Shown here: positions 1 through 14,548 of the stretch, piece after piece
How positions within the stretch are numbered: the stretch's first letter is position 1
Layout: each line of letters opens with the position of its first letter
NCBI RefSeq assembly: GCF_052857255.1
Contig: NC_135502.1
Coordinates: forward strand, 187,423,806-187,487,805
Direction of reading: 5' to 3'
DNA length: 64,000 nucleotides
Source: Amblyomma americanum
Lineage: Eukaryota > Arthropoda > Arachnida > Ixodida > Ixodidae
Position numbers and translations under genes: made by a program
Notes under the pieces: model-generated
The model's input: the letters and a program-made list of their open reading frames with translations, nothing else
The model's database searches: none
What the model was told of the DNA's origin: nothing

Positions 1-3000
1 AAAACAAATACGTCCTGGGATGCGCGCACCATGAAAGTTGGACCTGCACCACTAGCAGCATGAACGGGCGCCAGAACAGCGAGAACCGCCTCTTTAGTAC
101 CGAGTTTTTAAGCGAAGAAGTCCAACTGCAACAAAACAAATACGTCCAGCGATGCGCGCACCATGAAAGCTAGACCTGCACCACTAGCAGCATGAACGGG
201 CGCAGAACAACGAGAACCGCCTCTTTAGTACCGAGTTTTTGAGCGAAGGAGTCCAATTGCAACAAAACAAATACGTCCAGCGATGCGCGCACCTTGAAAT
301 CTAGACCTGCACCACGAGCAGCTTGAACGGGCGCTTGAACAGCGAGAACCGCCTCTTTAGTACCGAGTTTTTGACCGAAGGATTCCAATTGCAACAAAAC
401 AAATACGTCTAGCCTTGCGCGCACCATGAAAGCTAGACCTGCACTACGAGCAGCATGAACGGGCGCTTGAACAGCGAGAACCGCCTCTTTATTACCGAGT
501 TTTTGTGCGAAGGAGTCCAATTGCAACCAAACAAATACGTCCAGCCTTGCGCGCACCATGAAAGCTAGACCTGCACTACGAGCAGCATGAACGGGCTCTT
601 GAACCTCGAGAACCGCCTCTTTAGTACCGAGTTTTTGAGCTAACGTGTCCAATTGCCACAAAACAAATACGTCCGGCGATGCGCGCACCATGAAAGCTGG
701 ACCTGCACCACGAGCAGAACGAACGGGTTCTTGAACAGCGAGAACCGCCTCTTTAGTACCAAGTTTTTGAGCGAAGGAGTCCAATTGCAACAAAACAAAT
801 ACGTCCAGCGATGCGCGTACCATGAAAGCTAGACCTGCACCACGAGCAGCATGAACGGGCGCTTGAACAGCGAGAACCGCCTTTTTAGTACCGAGTTTTT
901 GAGCGAAGGAGTCCCATTGCAACAAAACAAATACGTCCAGCGATGCGCGCACCATGAAAGCTAGACCTGCACCACGAGCAGCATGAACAGGCGCTTGAAC
1001 AGCGAGAACCGCCTCTTTAGTACCGAGTTTTTGAGCGAAGGATTCCAATTGACACAAAACAAATACGTCCAGCGATGCGCGCACCATGAAAGCTAGACCT
1101 GCACCACGAGCAGCATTTACGTGCGCTTGAACAGCGAGAACCGCCTCTTTAGTACCGATTTTTTGAGCGAAGGATTCCGATTGCAACAAAACAAATACGT
1201 CCAGCGATGCGCGCACCATGAAAGCTAGACTTGCACCACGAGCAGCATGAACGGGCGCTTGAACAGCGCGAACCGCCTCTTTAGTTTCGAGTTTTTGAGC
1301 GAAGGAGTCCAATTTCAACAAAACAAATACGTCCAGCGATGCGCGCACCATGAAAGCTGGACCTGCACCACTAGCAGCATGAACGGGCGCCAGAACAGCG
1401 AGAACCGCCTCTTTAGTACCGAGTGTTTAAGCGAAGAAGTCCAACTGCAACAAAACAAATACGTCCAGCGATGCGCGCACCATGAAAGCTAGACCTGCAC
1501 CCCGAGCAGCACTAACGGGCGCTTGAACAGCGAGAACCGCCACTTTAGTACCGAGTTATTGAGCGAAGGAGTCCAATTGCAACAAAATAAATACGTCCAG
1601 CGATGCGCGCACCATGAAAGCTGGACCTGCACCACGAGCAGCATGAACGGGCGCTTGAACAGCGAGAACCCCCTGTTTAGTACCGAGTTTTTGAGCGAAG
1701 GAGTCCAATTGCAAAAAAACAAATACGTCCAGCGGTGCGCGCATCATGAAAGCTAGACCTGCACCACGAGCAGCATGAACGGGCGCTTGGACAGCGAGAA
1801 CCGCCTCTTTAGTACCGAGTTTTTGAGCGAAGGAGTCCAATTGCAACAAAACAATTACGTCCAGCGATGCGCGCACCATGAAAGCTAGACCTGCACCACG
1901 AGCAGCATGAACCGGCGCTTGAACAGCGAGAACCGCCTCTTTAGTACCGAGTTTTTGTGCGCAGGAGTCCAATTGCAACAAAACAAATACGTCCAGCGAT
2001 GCGCGCACCATGAAAGCTAGACCTGCACCCCGAGCAGCATGAACGGGCGCTTGAACAGCGAGAACCGCCACTTTAGTACCGAGTTATTGAGCGAAGGAGT
2101 CCAATTGCAACAAAATAAATACGTCTAGCGATGCGCGCACCATGAAAGCTGGACCTGCACCACGAGCAGCATGAACGGGCGCTTGAACAGCGAGAACCCC
2201 CTGTTTAGTACCGAGTTTTTGACCGAAGGAGTCCAATTGCAACAAAACAAATACGTCCAGCCTTGCGCGCACCATGAAAGCAAGACCTGCACTACGAGCA
2301 GCATGAACGGGCGCTTGAACAGCGAGAACCGCCTCTTTAGTACCGAGTTTTTGACCGAAGGAGTCCAATTGCAAGAAAACAAATACGTCCAGCCTTGCGC
2401 GCACCATAAAAGCTAGACCTGCACTACGAGCAGCATGAACGGGCTCTTGAACCTCGAGAACCGCCTCTTTAGTACCGAGTTTTTGAGCGAACGTGTCCAA
2501 TTGCAACAAAACAAATACGTCCGGCGATGCGCGCACCATGAAAGCTGGACCTGCACCACGAGCAGAACGAACGGGTTCTTGAACAGCGAGAACCGCCTCT
2601 TTAGTACCAAGTTTTTGAGCGAAGGAGTCCAATTGCAACAAAACAAATACGTCCAGCGATGCGCGTACCATGAAAGCTAGACCTGCACCACGAGCAGCAT
2701 GAACGGGCGCTTGAACAGCGAGAACCGCCTTTTTAGTACCGAGTTTTTGAGCGAAGGAGTCCCATTGCAACAAAACAAATACGTCCAGCGATGCGCGCAC
2801 CATGAAAGCTAGACCTGCACCACGAGCAGCATGAACAGGCGCTTGAAAAGCGAGAACCGCCTCTTTAGTACCGAGTTTTTGAGCGAAGGATTCCAATTGA
2901 CACAAAACAAATACGTCCAGCGATGCGCGCACCATGAAAGCTAGACCTGCACCACGAGCAGCATTTACGGGCGCTTGAACAGCGAGAACCGCCTCTTTAG

Positions 3001-6000
3001 TACCGATTTTTTGAGCGAAGGATTCCGATTGCAACAAAACAAATACGTCCAGCGATGCGCGCACCATGAAAGCTAGACTTGCACCACGAGCAGCATGAAC
3101 AGGCGCTTGAACAGCGAGAACCGCCTCGTTAGTACCAACTTTTTGAGCGAAGCAGTCCAATTGCAACAAAACAAATACGTCCAGCGATGCGCGCACCATG
3201 AAATCTAGACCTGCACCACGAGCAGCATGAACGCGCGCTTGAACAGCGAGAACCACCTCTTCAGTACCGAGATTTTGAGCGAAGGAGTCGAATTTCAACA
3301 AAACAAATACGTCCTGGGATGCGCGCACCATGAAAGTTGGACCTGCACCACTAGCAGCATGAACGGGCGCCAGAACAGCGAGAACCGCCTCTTTAGTACC
3401 GAGTTTTTAAGCGAAGAAGTCCAACTGCAACAAAACAAATACGTCCAGCGATGCGCGCACCATGAAAGCTAGACCTGCACCACTAGCAGCATGAACGGGC
3501 GCAGAACAACGAGAACCGCCTCTTTAGTACCGAGTTTTTGAGCGAAGGAGTCCAATTGCAACAAAACAAATACGTCCAGCGATGCGCGCACCTTGAAATC
3601 TAGACCTGCACCACGAGCAGCTTGAACGGGCGCTTGAACAGCGAGAACCGCCTCTTTAGTACCGAGTTTTTGACCGAAGGAGTCCAATTGCAACAAAACA
3701 AATACGTCTAGCCTTGCGCGCACCATGAAAGCTAGACCTGCACTACGAGCAGCATGAACGGGCGCTTGAACAGCGAGAACCGCCTCTTTATTACCGAGTT
3801 TTTGTGCGAAGGAGTCCAATTGCAACAAAACAAATACGTCCAGCCTTGCGCGCACCATGAAAGCTAGACCTGCACTACGAGCAGCATGAACGGGCTCTTG
3901 AACCTCGAGAACCGCCTCTTTAGTACCGAGTTTTTGAGCTAACGTGTCCAATTGCCACAAAACAAATACGTCCGGCGATGAGCGCACCATGAAAGCTGGA
4001 CCTGCACCACGAGCAGAACGAACGGGTTCTTGAACAGCGAGAACCGCCTCTTTAGTACCAAGTTTTTGAGCGAAGGAGTCCAATTGCAACAAAACAAATA
4101 CGTCCAGCGATGCGCGTACCATGAAAGCTAGACCTGCACCACGAGCAGCATGAACGGGCGCTTGAACAGCGAGAACCGCCTTTTTAGTACCGAGTTTTTG
4201 AGCGAAGGAGTCCCATTGCAACAAAACAAATACGTCCAGCGATGCGCGCACCATGAAAGCTAGACCTGCACCACGAGCAGCATGAACAGGCGCTTGAACA
4301 GCGAGAACCGCCTCTTTAGTACCGAGTTTTTGAGCGAACGATTCCAATTGACACAAAACAAATACGTCCAGCGATGCGCGCACCATGAAAGCTAGACCTG
4401 CACCACGAGCAGCATTTACGTGCGCTTGAACAGCGAGAACCGCCTCTTTAGTACCGATTTTTTGAGCGAAGGATTCCGATTGCAACAAAACAAATACGTC
4501 CAGCGATGCGCGCACCATGAAAGCTAGACTTGCACCACGAGCAGCATGAACGGGCGCTTGAACAGCGCGAACCGCCTCTTTAGTTTCGAGTTTTTGAGCG
4601 AAGGAGTCCAATTTCAACAAAACAAATACGTCCAGCGATGCGCGCACCATGAAAGCTGGACCTGCACCACTAGCAGCATGAACGGGCGCCAGAACAGCGA
4701 GAACCGCCTCTTTAGTACCGAGTGTTTAAGCGAAGAAGTCCAACTGCAACAAAACAAATACGACCAGCGATGCGCGCACCTTGAAAGCTAGACCTGCACC
4801 CCGAGCAGCACTAACGGGCGCTTGAACAGCGAGAACCGCCACTTTAGTACCGAGTTATTGAGCGAAGGAGTCCAATTGCAACAAAATAAATACGTCCAGC
4901 GATGCGCGCACCATGAAAGCTGGACCTGCACCACGAGCAGCATGAACGGGCGCTTGAACAGCGAGAACCCCCTGTTTAGTACCGAGTTTTTGAGCGAAGG
5001 AGTCCAATTGCAAAAAAACAAATACGTCCAGCGGTGCGCGCATCATGAAAGCTAGACCTGCACCACGAGCAGCATGAACGGGCGCTTGGACAGCGAGAAC
5101 CGCCTCTTTAGTACCGAGTTTTTGAGCGAAGGAGTCCAATTGCAACAAAACAATTACGTCCAGCGATGCGCGCACCATGAAAGCTAGACCTGCACCACGA
5201 GCAGCATGAACCGGCGCTTGAACAGCGAGAACCGCCTCTTTAGTACCGAGTTTTTGTGCGCAGGAGTCCAATTGCAACAAAACAAATACGTCCAGCGATG
5301 CGCGCACCATGAAAGCTAGACCTGCACCCCGAGCAGCATGAACGGGCGCTTGAACAGCGAGAACCGCCACTTTAGTACCGAGTTATTGAGCGAAGGAGTC
5401 CAATTGCAACAAAATAAATACGTCTAGCGATGCGCGCACCATGAAAGCTGGACCTGCACCACGAGCAGCATGAACGGGCGCTTGAACAGCGAGAACCCCC
5501 TGTTTAGTACCGAGTTTTTGACCGAAGGAGTCCAATTGCAACAAAACAAATACGTCCAGCCTTGCGCGCACCATGAAAGCTAGACCTGCACTACGAGCAG
5601 CATGAACGGGCGCTTGAACAGCGAGAACCGCCTCTTTAGTACCGAGTTTTTGACCGAAGGAGTCCAATTGCAAGACAACAAATACGTCCAGCCTTGCGCG
5701 CACCATAAAAGCTAGACCTGCACTACGAGCAGCATGAACGGGCTCTTGAACCTCGAGAACCGCCTCTTTAGTACCGAGTTTTTGAGCGAACGTGTCCAAT
5801 TGCAACAAAACAAATACGTCCGGCGATGCGCGCACCATGAAAGCTGGACCTGCACCACGAGCAGAACGAACGGGTTCTTGAACAGCGAGAACCGCCTCTT
5901 TAGTACCAAATTTTTGAGCGAAGGAGTCCAATTGCAACAAAACAAATACGTCCAGCGATGCGCGTACCATGAAAGCTAGACCTGCACCACGAGCAGCATG

Positions 6001-6394
6001 AACGGGCGCTTGAACAGCGAGAACCGCCTTTTTAGTACCGAGTTTTTGAGCGAAGGAGTCCCATTGCAACAAAACAAATACGTCCAGCGATGCGCGCACC
6101 ATGAAAGCTAGACCTGCACCACGAGCAGCATGAACAGGCGCTTGAAAAGCGAGAACCGCCTCTTTAGTACCGAGTTTTTGAGCGAAGGATTCCAATTGAC
6201 ACAAAACAAATACGTCCAGCGATGCGCGCACCATGAAAGCTAGACCTGCACCACGAGCAGCATTTACGGGCGCTTGAACAGCGAGAACCGCCTCTTTAGT
6301 ACCGATTTTTTGAGCGAAGGATTCCGATTGCAACAAAACAAATACGTCCAGCGATGCGCGCACCATGAAAGCTAGACTTGCACCACGAGCAGCA
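1..6394. repeat. 3,299-bp higher-order duplication (two tandem copies)
   Basis: Positions 1-3,095 and 3,300-6,394 align at a constant offset of 3,299 bp, which is 25 units minus 1 bp. The rare string CGTCCTGGGATG occurs at the start of both copies. ORF endpoints are copied exactly: the 393-codon minus frames at 170-1,351 and 3,469-4,650, and the 171-codon frames at 1,556-2,071 and 4,855-5,370. Copies differ by scattered single bases, for example GGATTCC versus GGAGTCC in the unit near 381 and 3,680. The two copies part company at about 3,096 and 6,395. Confidence 0.9.
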
Positions 6395-9300
6395 TGAACG
6401 GGCGCTTGAACAGCGCGAACCGCCTCTTTAGTACCGATTTTTTGAGCGAAGGATTCCGATTGCAACAAAACAAATACGTCCAGCGATGCGCGCACCATGA
6501 AAGCTAGACCTGCACCACGAGCAGCATTTACGGGCGCTTGAACAGCGAGAACCGCCTCTTTAGTACCGAGTTTTTAAGCGAAGGAGTCCAACTGCAACAA
6601 AACAAATACATCCAGCGATACGCGCACCATGAAAGCTAGACCTGCACCACGAGCAGCATGAAGGCGCGCTTGAACAGCCAGAAACACCTCTTTAGTACCG
6701 ACGTTTTGAGCGAAGGAGTCCAATTTCAACAAAACAAATACGTCCAGCGATGCGCGCACCATGAAAGCTGGACCTGCACCACTAGCAGCATGAACGGGCG
6801 CCAGAACAGCGAGAACCGCCTCTTTAGTACCGAGTGTTTAAGCGAAGAAGTCCAACTGCAACAAAACAAATACGACCAGCGATGCGCGCACCTTGAAAGC
6901 TAGACCTGCACCCCGAGCAGCACTAACGGGCGCTTGAACAGCGAGAACCGCCACTTTAGTACCGAGTTATTGAGCGAAGGAGTCCAATTGCAACAAAATA
7001 AATACGTCCAGCGATGCGCGCACCATGAAAGCTGGACCTGCACCACGAGCAGCATGAACGGGCGCTTGAACAGCGAGAACCCCCTGTTTAGTACCGAGTT
7101 TTTGAGCGAAGGAGTCCAATTGCAAAAAAACAAATACGTCCAGCAGTGCGCGCATCATGAAAGCTAGACCTGCACCACGAGCAGCATGAACGGGCGCTTG
7201 GACAGCGAGAACCGCCTCTTTAGTACCGAGTTTTTGAGCGAAGGAGTCCAATTGCAACAAAACAATTACGTCCAGCGATGCGCGCACCATGAAAGCTAGA
7301 CCTGCACCACGAGCAGCATGAACCGGCGCTTGAACAGCGAGAACCGCCTCTTTAGTACCGAGTTTTTGTGCGCAGGAGTCCAATTGCAACAAAACAAATA
7401 CGTCCAGCGATGCGCGCACCATGAAAGCTAGACCTGCACCCCGAGCAGCATGAACGGGCGCTTGAACAGCGAGAACCGCCTCTTTAGTACCGAGTTTTTA
7501 AGCGAAGGAGTCCAATATCAACAAAACAAATACGTCCAGCGATGCGCGCGCCATGAAAGCTGGACCTGCACCACGAGCAGAATGAACGGGTTCTTGAACA
7601 GCGAGAACCGCCTCTTTAGTACCGAGTTTTTGAGCGAAGGAATCCAATTGCAACAAAACAAATACGTCCAGCGATGCGCGCACCATGAAAGCTAGACCTG
7701 CACCACGAGCAGCATGAACAGGCGCTTGAACAGTGAGAACCGCCTCTTTAGTACCGAGTTTTTGGGCGAAGGATTCCAATTGCAACAAAACAAATACGTC
7801 CAGCCTTGCGCGCACCATGAAAGCTAGACCTGCACTACGAGCAGCATGAACGGGCGCTTGAACAGCGAGAACCGCCTCTTTAGTACCGAGTTTTTGAGCG
7901 AAGGAGTCCAATTGCAACAAAACAAATACGTCCAGCGTTGCGCGCACAATGAAAGCTAGACCTGCACCACGAGCAGCATGAACGGGCGCTTGAACAGCGA
8001 GAACCGCCTCTTTTGTACCGAGTTTTTGAGCGAAGGAGTCCAATTGCAACAAAACAAATACGTCCAGCGTTGCGCGCACCATGAAAGCTAGACTTGCACC
8101 ACGAGCAGCATGAACAGGCGCTTGAACAGCGAGAACCGCCTCGTTAGTACCAACTTTTTGAGCGAAGCAGTCCAATTGCAACAAAACAAATACGTCAAGC
8201 GATGCGCGCACCATGAAATCTAGACCTGCACCACGAGCAGCATGAACGCGCGCTTGAACAGCGAGAACCACCTCTTCAGTACCGAGATTTTGAGCGAAGG
8301 AGTCGAATATCAACAAAACAAATACGTCCAGGGATGCGCGCACCATGAAAGTTGGACCTGCACCACTAGCAGCATGAACGGGCGCCAGAACAGCGAGAAC
8401 CGCCTCTTTAGTACCGAGTTTTTAAGCGAAGAAGTCCAAATGCAACAAAACAAATTCGTCCAGCGATGCGCGCACCATGAAAGCTAGACCTGCACCACTA
8501 GCAGCATGAACGGGCGCAGAACAACGAGAACTGCCACTTTAGTATCGAGTTTTTGACCGAAGGAGTCCAATTGCAAAAAAACAAATACGTCCAGACTTTC
8601 CCGCACCATGAAAGCTAGACCTGCACTACGAGCAGCATGAACGGGCGCTTGAACAGCGAGAACCGCCTCTTTAGTACCGAGTTTTTGAGCGAAGGAGTCC
8701 AATTGCAACAAAACAAATACGTCCAGCGTTGCGCGCACCATGAAAGCTAGACCTGCACTACGAGCAGCATGAACGGGCTCTTGAACCTCGAGAACCGCCT
8801 CTTTAGTACCGAGTTTTTGAGCGAACGTGTCCAATTGCAACAAAACAAATACGTCCGGCGATGCGCGCACCATGAAAGCTGGACCTGCACCACGAGCAGA
8901 ATGAACGGGTTCTTGAACAGCGAGAACCGCCTCTTTAGTACCAAGTTTTTGAGCGAAGGAGTCCAAATGCAAAAAAAACAAATACGTCCAGCGGTGCGCG
9001 CATCATGAAAGCTAGACCTGCACCACGAGCAGCATGAAGGGGCGCTTGGACAGCGAGAACCGCCTCTTTAGTACCGAGTTTTTGAGCGAAGGAGTCCAAT
9101 TGCAACAAAACAATTACGTCCAGCGATGCGCGCACCATGAAAGCTAGACCTGCACCACGAGCAGCATGAACGGGCGCTTGAACAGCGCGAACCGCCTCTT
9201 TAGTACCGAGTTTTTAAGCGAAGGAGTCCAACTGCAACAAAACAAATACATCCAGCGATACGCGCACCATGAAAGCTATACCTGCACCACGAGCAGCATG

Positions 9301-9774
9301 AAGGCGCGCTTGAACAGCCAGAACCACCTCTTTAGTACCGACGTTTTGAGCGAAGGAGTCCAATTTCAACAAAACAAATACGTCCAGCGATGCGCGCACC
9401 ATGAAAGCTGGACCTGCACCACTAGCAGCATGAACGGGCGCCAGAACAGAGAGAACCGCCTCTTTAGTACCGAGTGTTTAAGCGAAGAAGTCCAACTGCA
9501 ACAAAACAAATACGACCAGCGATGCGCGCACCTTGAAAGCTAGACCTGCACCCCGAGCAGCACTAACGGGCGCTTGAACAGCGAGAACCGCCACTTTAGT
9601 ACCGAGTTATTGAGCGAAGGAGTCCAATTGCAACAAAATAAATACGTCCAGCGATGCGCGCACCATGAAAGCTGGACCTGCACCACGAGCAGCATGAACG
9701 GGCGCTTGAACAGCGAGAACCCCCTGTTTAGTACCGAGTTTTTGAGCGAAGGAGTCCAATTGCAAAAAAACAAA

Positions 9775-12700
9775 TACGTCCAGCGGTGCGCGCATCATGA
9801 AAGCTAGACCTGCACCACGAGCAGCATGAACGGGCGCTTGGACAGCGAGAACCGCCTCTTTAGTACCGAGTTTTTGAGCGAAGGAGTCCAATTGCAACAA
9901 AACAATTACGTCCAGCGATGCGCGCACCATGAAAGCTAGACCTGCACCACGAGCAGCATGAACCGGCGCTTGAACAGCGAGAACCGCCTCTTTAGTACCG
10001 AGTTTTTGTGCGCAGGAGTCCAATTGCAACAAAACAAATACGTCCAGCGATGCGCGCACCATGAAAGCTAGACCTGCACCCCGAGCAACATGAACGGGCG
10101 CTTGAACAGCGAGAACCGCCTCTTTAGTACCGAGTTTTTAAGCGAAGGAGTCCAATATCAACAAAACAAATACGTCCAGCGATGCGCGCACCATGAAAGC
10201 TGGATTTGCACCACGAGCAGAATGAACGGGTTCTTGAACAGCGAGAACCGCCTCTTTAGTACCGAGTTTTTGAGCGAAGGAATCCAATTGCAACAAAACA
10301 AATACGTCTAGCGGTGTGCGTACCATGAAAGCTAGACCTGCACCACGAGCAGCATGAACGGGCGCTTGAACAGCGAGAACCGCCCCTTTAGTACCCAGTT
10401 TTTGAGCGAAGGAGTCCCATTGCAACAAAACAAATACGTCCAGCGATGCGCGCACCATGAAAGCTAGACCTGCACCACGAGCAGCATGAACAGGCGCTTG
10501 AACAGTGAGAACCGTCTCTTTAGTACCGAGTTTTTGGGCGAAGGATTCCAATTGCAACAAAACAAATACGTCCAGCCTTGCGCGCACCATGAAAGCTAGA
10601 CCTGCACTACGAGCAGCATGAACGGGCGCTTGAACAGCGAGAACCGCCTCTTTAGTACCGAGTTTTTGAGCGAAGGAGTCCAATTGCAACAAAACAAATA
10701 CGTCCAGCGTTGCGCGCACAATGAAAGCTAGACCTGCACCACGAGCAGCATGAACGGGCGCTTGAACAGCGAGAACCGCCTCTTTTGTACCGAGTTTTTG
10801 AGCGAAGGAGTCCAATTGCAACAAAACAAATACGTCCAGCGTTGCGCGCACCATGAAAGCTAGACTTGCACCACGAGCAGCATGAACAGGCGCTTGAACA
10901 GCGAGAACCGCCTCGTTAGTACCAACTTTTTGAGCGAAGCAGTCCAATTGCAACAAAACAAATACGTCCAGCGATGCGCGCACCATGAAATCTAGACCTG
11001 CACCACGAGCAGCATGAACGCGCGCTTGAACAGCGAGAACCACCTCTTCAGTACCGAGATTTTGAGCGAAGGAGTCGAATTTCAACAAAACAAATACGTC
11101 CAGGGATGCGCGCACCATGAAAGTTGGACCTGCACCACTAGCAGCATGAACGGGCGCCAGAACAGCGAGAACCGCCTCTTTAGTACCGAGTTTTTAAGCG
11201 AAGAAGTCCAACTGCAACAAAACAAATACGTCCAGCGATGCGCGCACCATGAAAGCTAGACCTGCACCACTAGCAGCATGAACGGGCGCAGAACAACGAG
11301 AACTGCCACTTTAGTATCGAGTTTTTGACCGAAGGAGTCCAATTGCAAAAAAAACAAATACGTCCAGACTTTCCCGCACCATGAAAGCTAGACCTGCACT
11401 ACGAGCAGCATGAACGGGCGCTTGAACAGCGAGAACCGCCTCTTTAGTACCGAGTTTTTGAGCGAACGTGTCCAATTGCAACAAAACAAATACGTCCGGC
11501 GATGCGCGCACCATGAAAGCTGGACCTGCACCACGAGCAGAATGAACGGGTTCTTGAACAGCGAGAACCGCCTCTTTAGTACCAAGTTTTTGAGCGAAGG
11601 AGTCCAAATGCAACAAAACAAATACGTCCAGCGATGCGCGCACCATGAAAGCTAGACCTGCACCACGAGCAGCATAAACGGGCGCTTGAACAGCGAGAAC
11701 TGCCTCTTTAGTACCGAGTTTTTGAGCGAAGGAGTCCAATTGCAACAAAACGATTACGTCTAGCGGTGTGCGTACCATGAAAGCTAGACCTGCACCACGG
11801 GCAGCTTGAACGGGCGCTTGAACAGCGAGAAACGCCACTTTAGTATCGAGTTTTTGAGCGACGGAGTCCAATTGCAACAAAACAAATACGTCCAGCGTTG
11901 CGCGCACCATGAAAGCTAGACCTGCACTACGAGCAGCATGAACGGGCGCTTGAACAGCGAGAACCGCCTCTTTAGTACCGAGTTTTTGAGCGAAGGAGTC
12001 CAATTGCAACAAAACAAATACGTCCAGCGTTGCGCGCACCAAGAAAGCTGGACCTGCACACCCAGCAGCATGAACGGGCGCTTGAACAGCGAGAACCGCC
12101 TCTTTAGTACCGATTATTTGAGCCAAGGAGTCGAATTGCAACAAAACAAATACGTCCAGCGATGCGCCCACCATGAAAGCTTGACCTGCACCACGAGCAG
12201 CACGAACGAGCACTTGAACAGCGAGAACTGCCTCTTTAGTACCGAGTTTTTGAGCCAAGGAGTCAAATTGCAACCAAACAAATACGTCCAGCGATGCGCG
12301 CAACTTGAAAGCTAGACCTGCACTACGAGCAGCATGAACGGGCGCTTGAACAGCGAGGACCGCCTCTTTAGTACCGAGTTTTTGAGCGAAGGATTCCAAT
12401 TGCAACAAAACAAATACGTCCAGCGTTGCGCGCACCATGAAAACTAGACCTGCACCATGAGCAGCACGAACGGGCGCTTGAACAGCGAGAACCGCCTCTT
12501 TAGTACCGAGTTTTTGAGCGAAGGATTCCAATTGCAACAAAACAAATACGTCCAGCGATGCGCGCACCATGAAAGCTAGACCTGCACCACGAGCAGCATT
12601 TGCGGGCTCTTGAACAGCGAGAACCGCCTCTTTAGTACCGAGTTTTTTAGCGAAGGAATCCAATTGCAACAAAACAAATATGTCTAGCGGTGTGCGTACC

Positions 12701-14548
12701 ATGAAAGCTAGACCTGCACCACGAGCAGCATGAACGGGCGCTTGAACAGCGAGAACGGCCCCTTTAGTACCCAGTTTTTGAGCGAAGGAGTCCCATTGCA
12801 ACAAAACAAATACGTCCAGCGATGCGCGCACCATGAAAGCTAGACCTGCACCACGAGCAGCATGAACAGGCGCTTGAACAGCGAGAACCGCCTCTTTAGT
12901 ACCGAGTTTTTGAGCGAAGGATTCCAATTGCAACAAAACAAATACGTCCAGCCTTGCGCGCACCATGAAAGCTAGACCTGCACTACGAGCAGCATGAACG
13001 GGCGCTTGAACAGCGAGAACCGCCTCTTTAGTAAGGAGTTTTTGAGCGAAGGAATCCAATTGCAACAAAACAAATACGTCCAGCGTTGCGCGCACAATGA
13101 AAGCTAGACCTGCACCACGAGCAGCATGAACGGGCGCTTGAACAGCGAGAACCGCCTCTTTTGTACCGAGTTTTTGAGCGAAGGAGTCCAATTGCAACAA
13201 TACAAATACGTCCAGCGTTGCGCGCACCATGAAAGCTAGACTTGCACCACGAGCAGCATGAACAGGCGCTTGAACAGCGAGAACCGCCTCGTTAGTACCA
13301 ACTTTTTGAGCGAAGCAGTCCAATTGCAACAAAACAAATACGTCCAGCGATGCGCGCACCATGAAATCTAGACCTGCACCACGAGCAGCATGAACGCGCA
13401 CTTGAACAGCGAGAACCACCTCTTCAGTACCGAGTTTTTGAGCGAAGGAGTCGAATTTCAACAAAACAAATACGTCCAGGGATGCCCGCACCATGAAAGC
13501 TGGACCTGCACCACTAGCAGCATGAACGGGCGCCAGAACAGCGATAACCGCCTCTTTAGTACCGAGTTTTTAAGCGAAGAAGTCCAACTGCAACAAAACA
13601 AATACGTCCAGCGATGCGCGCACCATGAAAGCTAGACCTGCACCACTAGCAGCATGAACGGGCGCAGAACAACGAGAACCGCCTCTTTAGTACCGAGTTT
13701 TTGAGCGAAGGAGTCCAATTGCAACAAAACAAATACGTCCAGCGATGCGCGCACCTTGAAATCTAGACCTGCACCACGAGCAGCTTGAACGGGCGCTTGA
13801 ACAGCGAGAACTGCCACTTTAGTATCGAGTTTTTGACCGAAGGAGTCCAATTGCAACAAAACAAATACGTCCAGCCTTGCGCGCACCATGAAAGCTAGAC
13901 CTGCACTACGAGCAGCATGAACGGGCTCTTGAACCTCGAGAACCGCCTCTTTAGTACCGAGTTTTTGAGCGAACGTGTCCAATTGCAACAAAACAAATAC
14001 GTCCGGCGATGCGCGCACCATGAAAGCTGGGCCTGCACCACGAGCAGAACGAACGGGTTCTTGAACAGCGAGAACCGCCTCTTTAGTACCAAGTTTTTGA
14101 GCGAAGGAGTCCAATTGCAACAAAACAAATACGTCCAGCGATGCGCGTACCATGAAAGCTAGACCTGCACCACGAGCAGCATGAACGGGCGCTTGAACAG
14201 CGAGAACCGCCTTTTTAGTATCGAGTTTTTGAGCGAAGGAGTCCCATTGCAACAAAACAAATACATCCAGCGATGCGCGCACCATGAAAGCTAGACCTGC
14301 ACCACGAGCAGCATGAACAGGCGCTTGAACAGCGAGAACCGCCTCTTTAGTACCGAGTTTTTGAGCGAAGGATTCCAATTGACACAAAACAAATACGTCC
14401 AGCGATGCGCGCACCATGAAAGCTAGACCTGCACCACGAGCAGCATTTACGGGCGCTTGAACAGCGAGAACCGCCTCTTTAGTACTGATTTTTTGAGCGA
14501 AGGATTCCGATTGCAACAAAACAAATACGTCCAGCGATGCGCGCACCA
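9775..14548. repeat. 9,765-bp-offset segmental duplication, copy 1
   Basis: This 4.8-kb stretch matches 19,540-24,313 at a constant offset of 9,765 bp, which is 74 units minus 3 bp. Shared landmarks include the frames at 10,138-11,118 and 19,903-20,883 (326 codons each) and the TTGCAAAAAAAAC homopolymer variant at 11,34x and 21,11x. The GCACACCCAGCAGC variant at 12,05x and 21,82x is also shared. It is separated from copy 2 by other array segments rather than lying in direct tandem. Confidence 0.88.
11311..13494 (-). other. Array open frame, 727 codons
   Basis: Sixteen and a half units are read without a stop in the same minus frame as the 1,493-codon frame. The lower end is set by an extra A in the run at about 11,346 (TTGCAAAAAAAAC), which shifts the frame and gives a foreign tail ending RSKTRY. 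The related copy at 21,076-22,467 ends at the same lesion but is shorter, because a C-to-T change near 22,558 (GAGTCTCATTG) and other differences close it upstream. Coding status is as doubtful as for the longer frame. Confidence 0.2.

Noticed and set aside
1247..1492. Many + strand frames of 73-125 codons (MNGRLNSEN... type) across the array
   Set aside because: They are the antisense reading of the 132-bp unit and are closed by TAG in AAAGCTAGACC. They extend only where that site is GCTGG or GCTTG. No independent evidence of coding.
11388..11621. Second minus-strand frame (MFCCNWTPSLKN... type), about 77 codons repeatedly
   Set aside because: An alternative frame of the same unit, closed by CTAG in most units. 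Treated as a shadow of the repeat.
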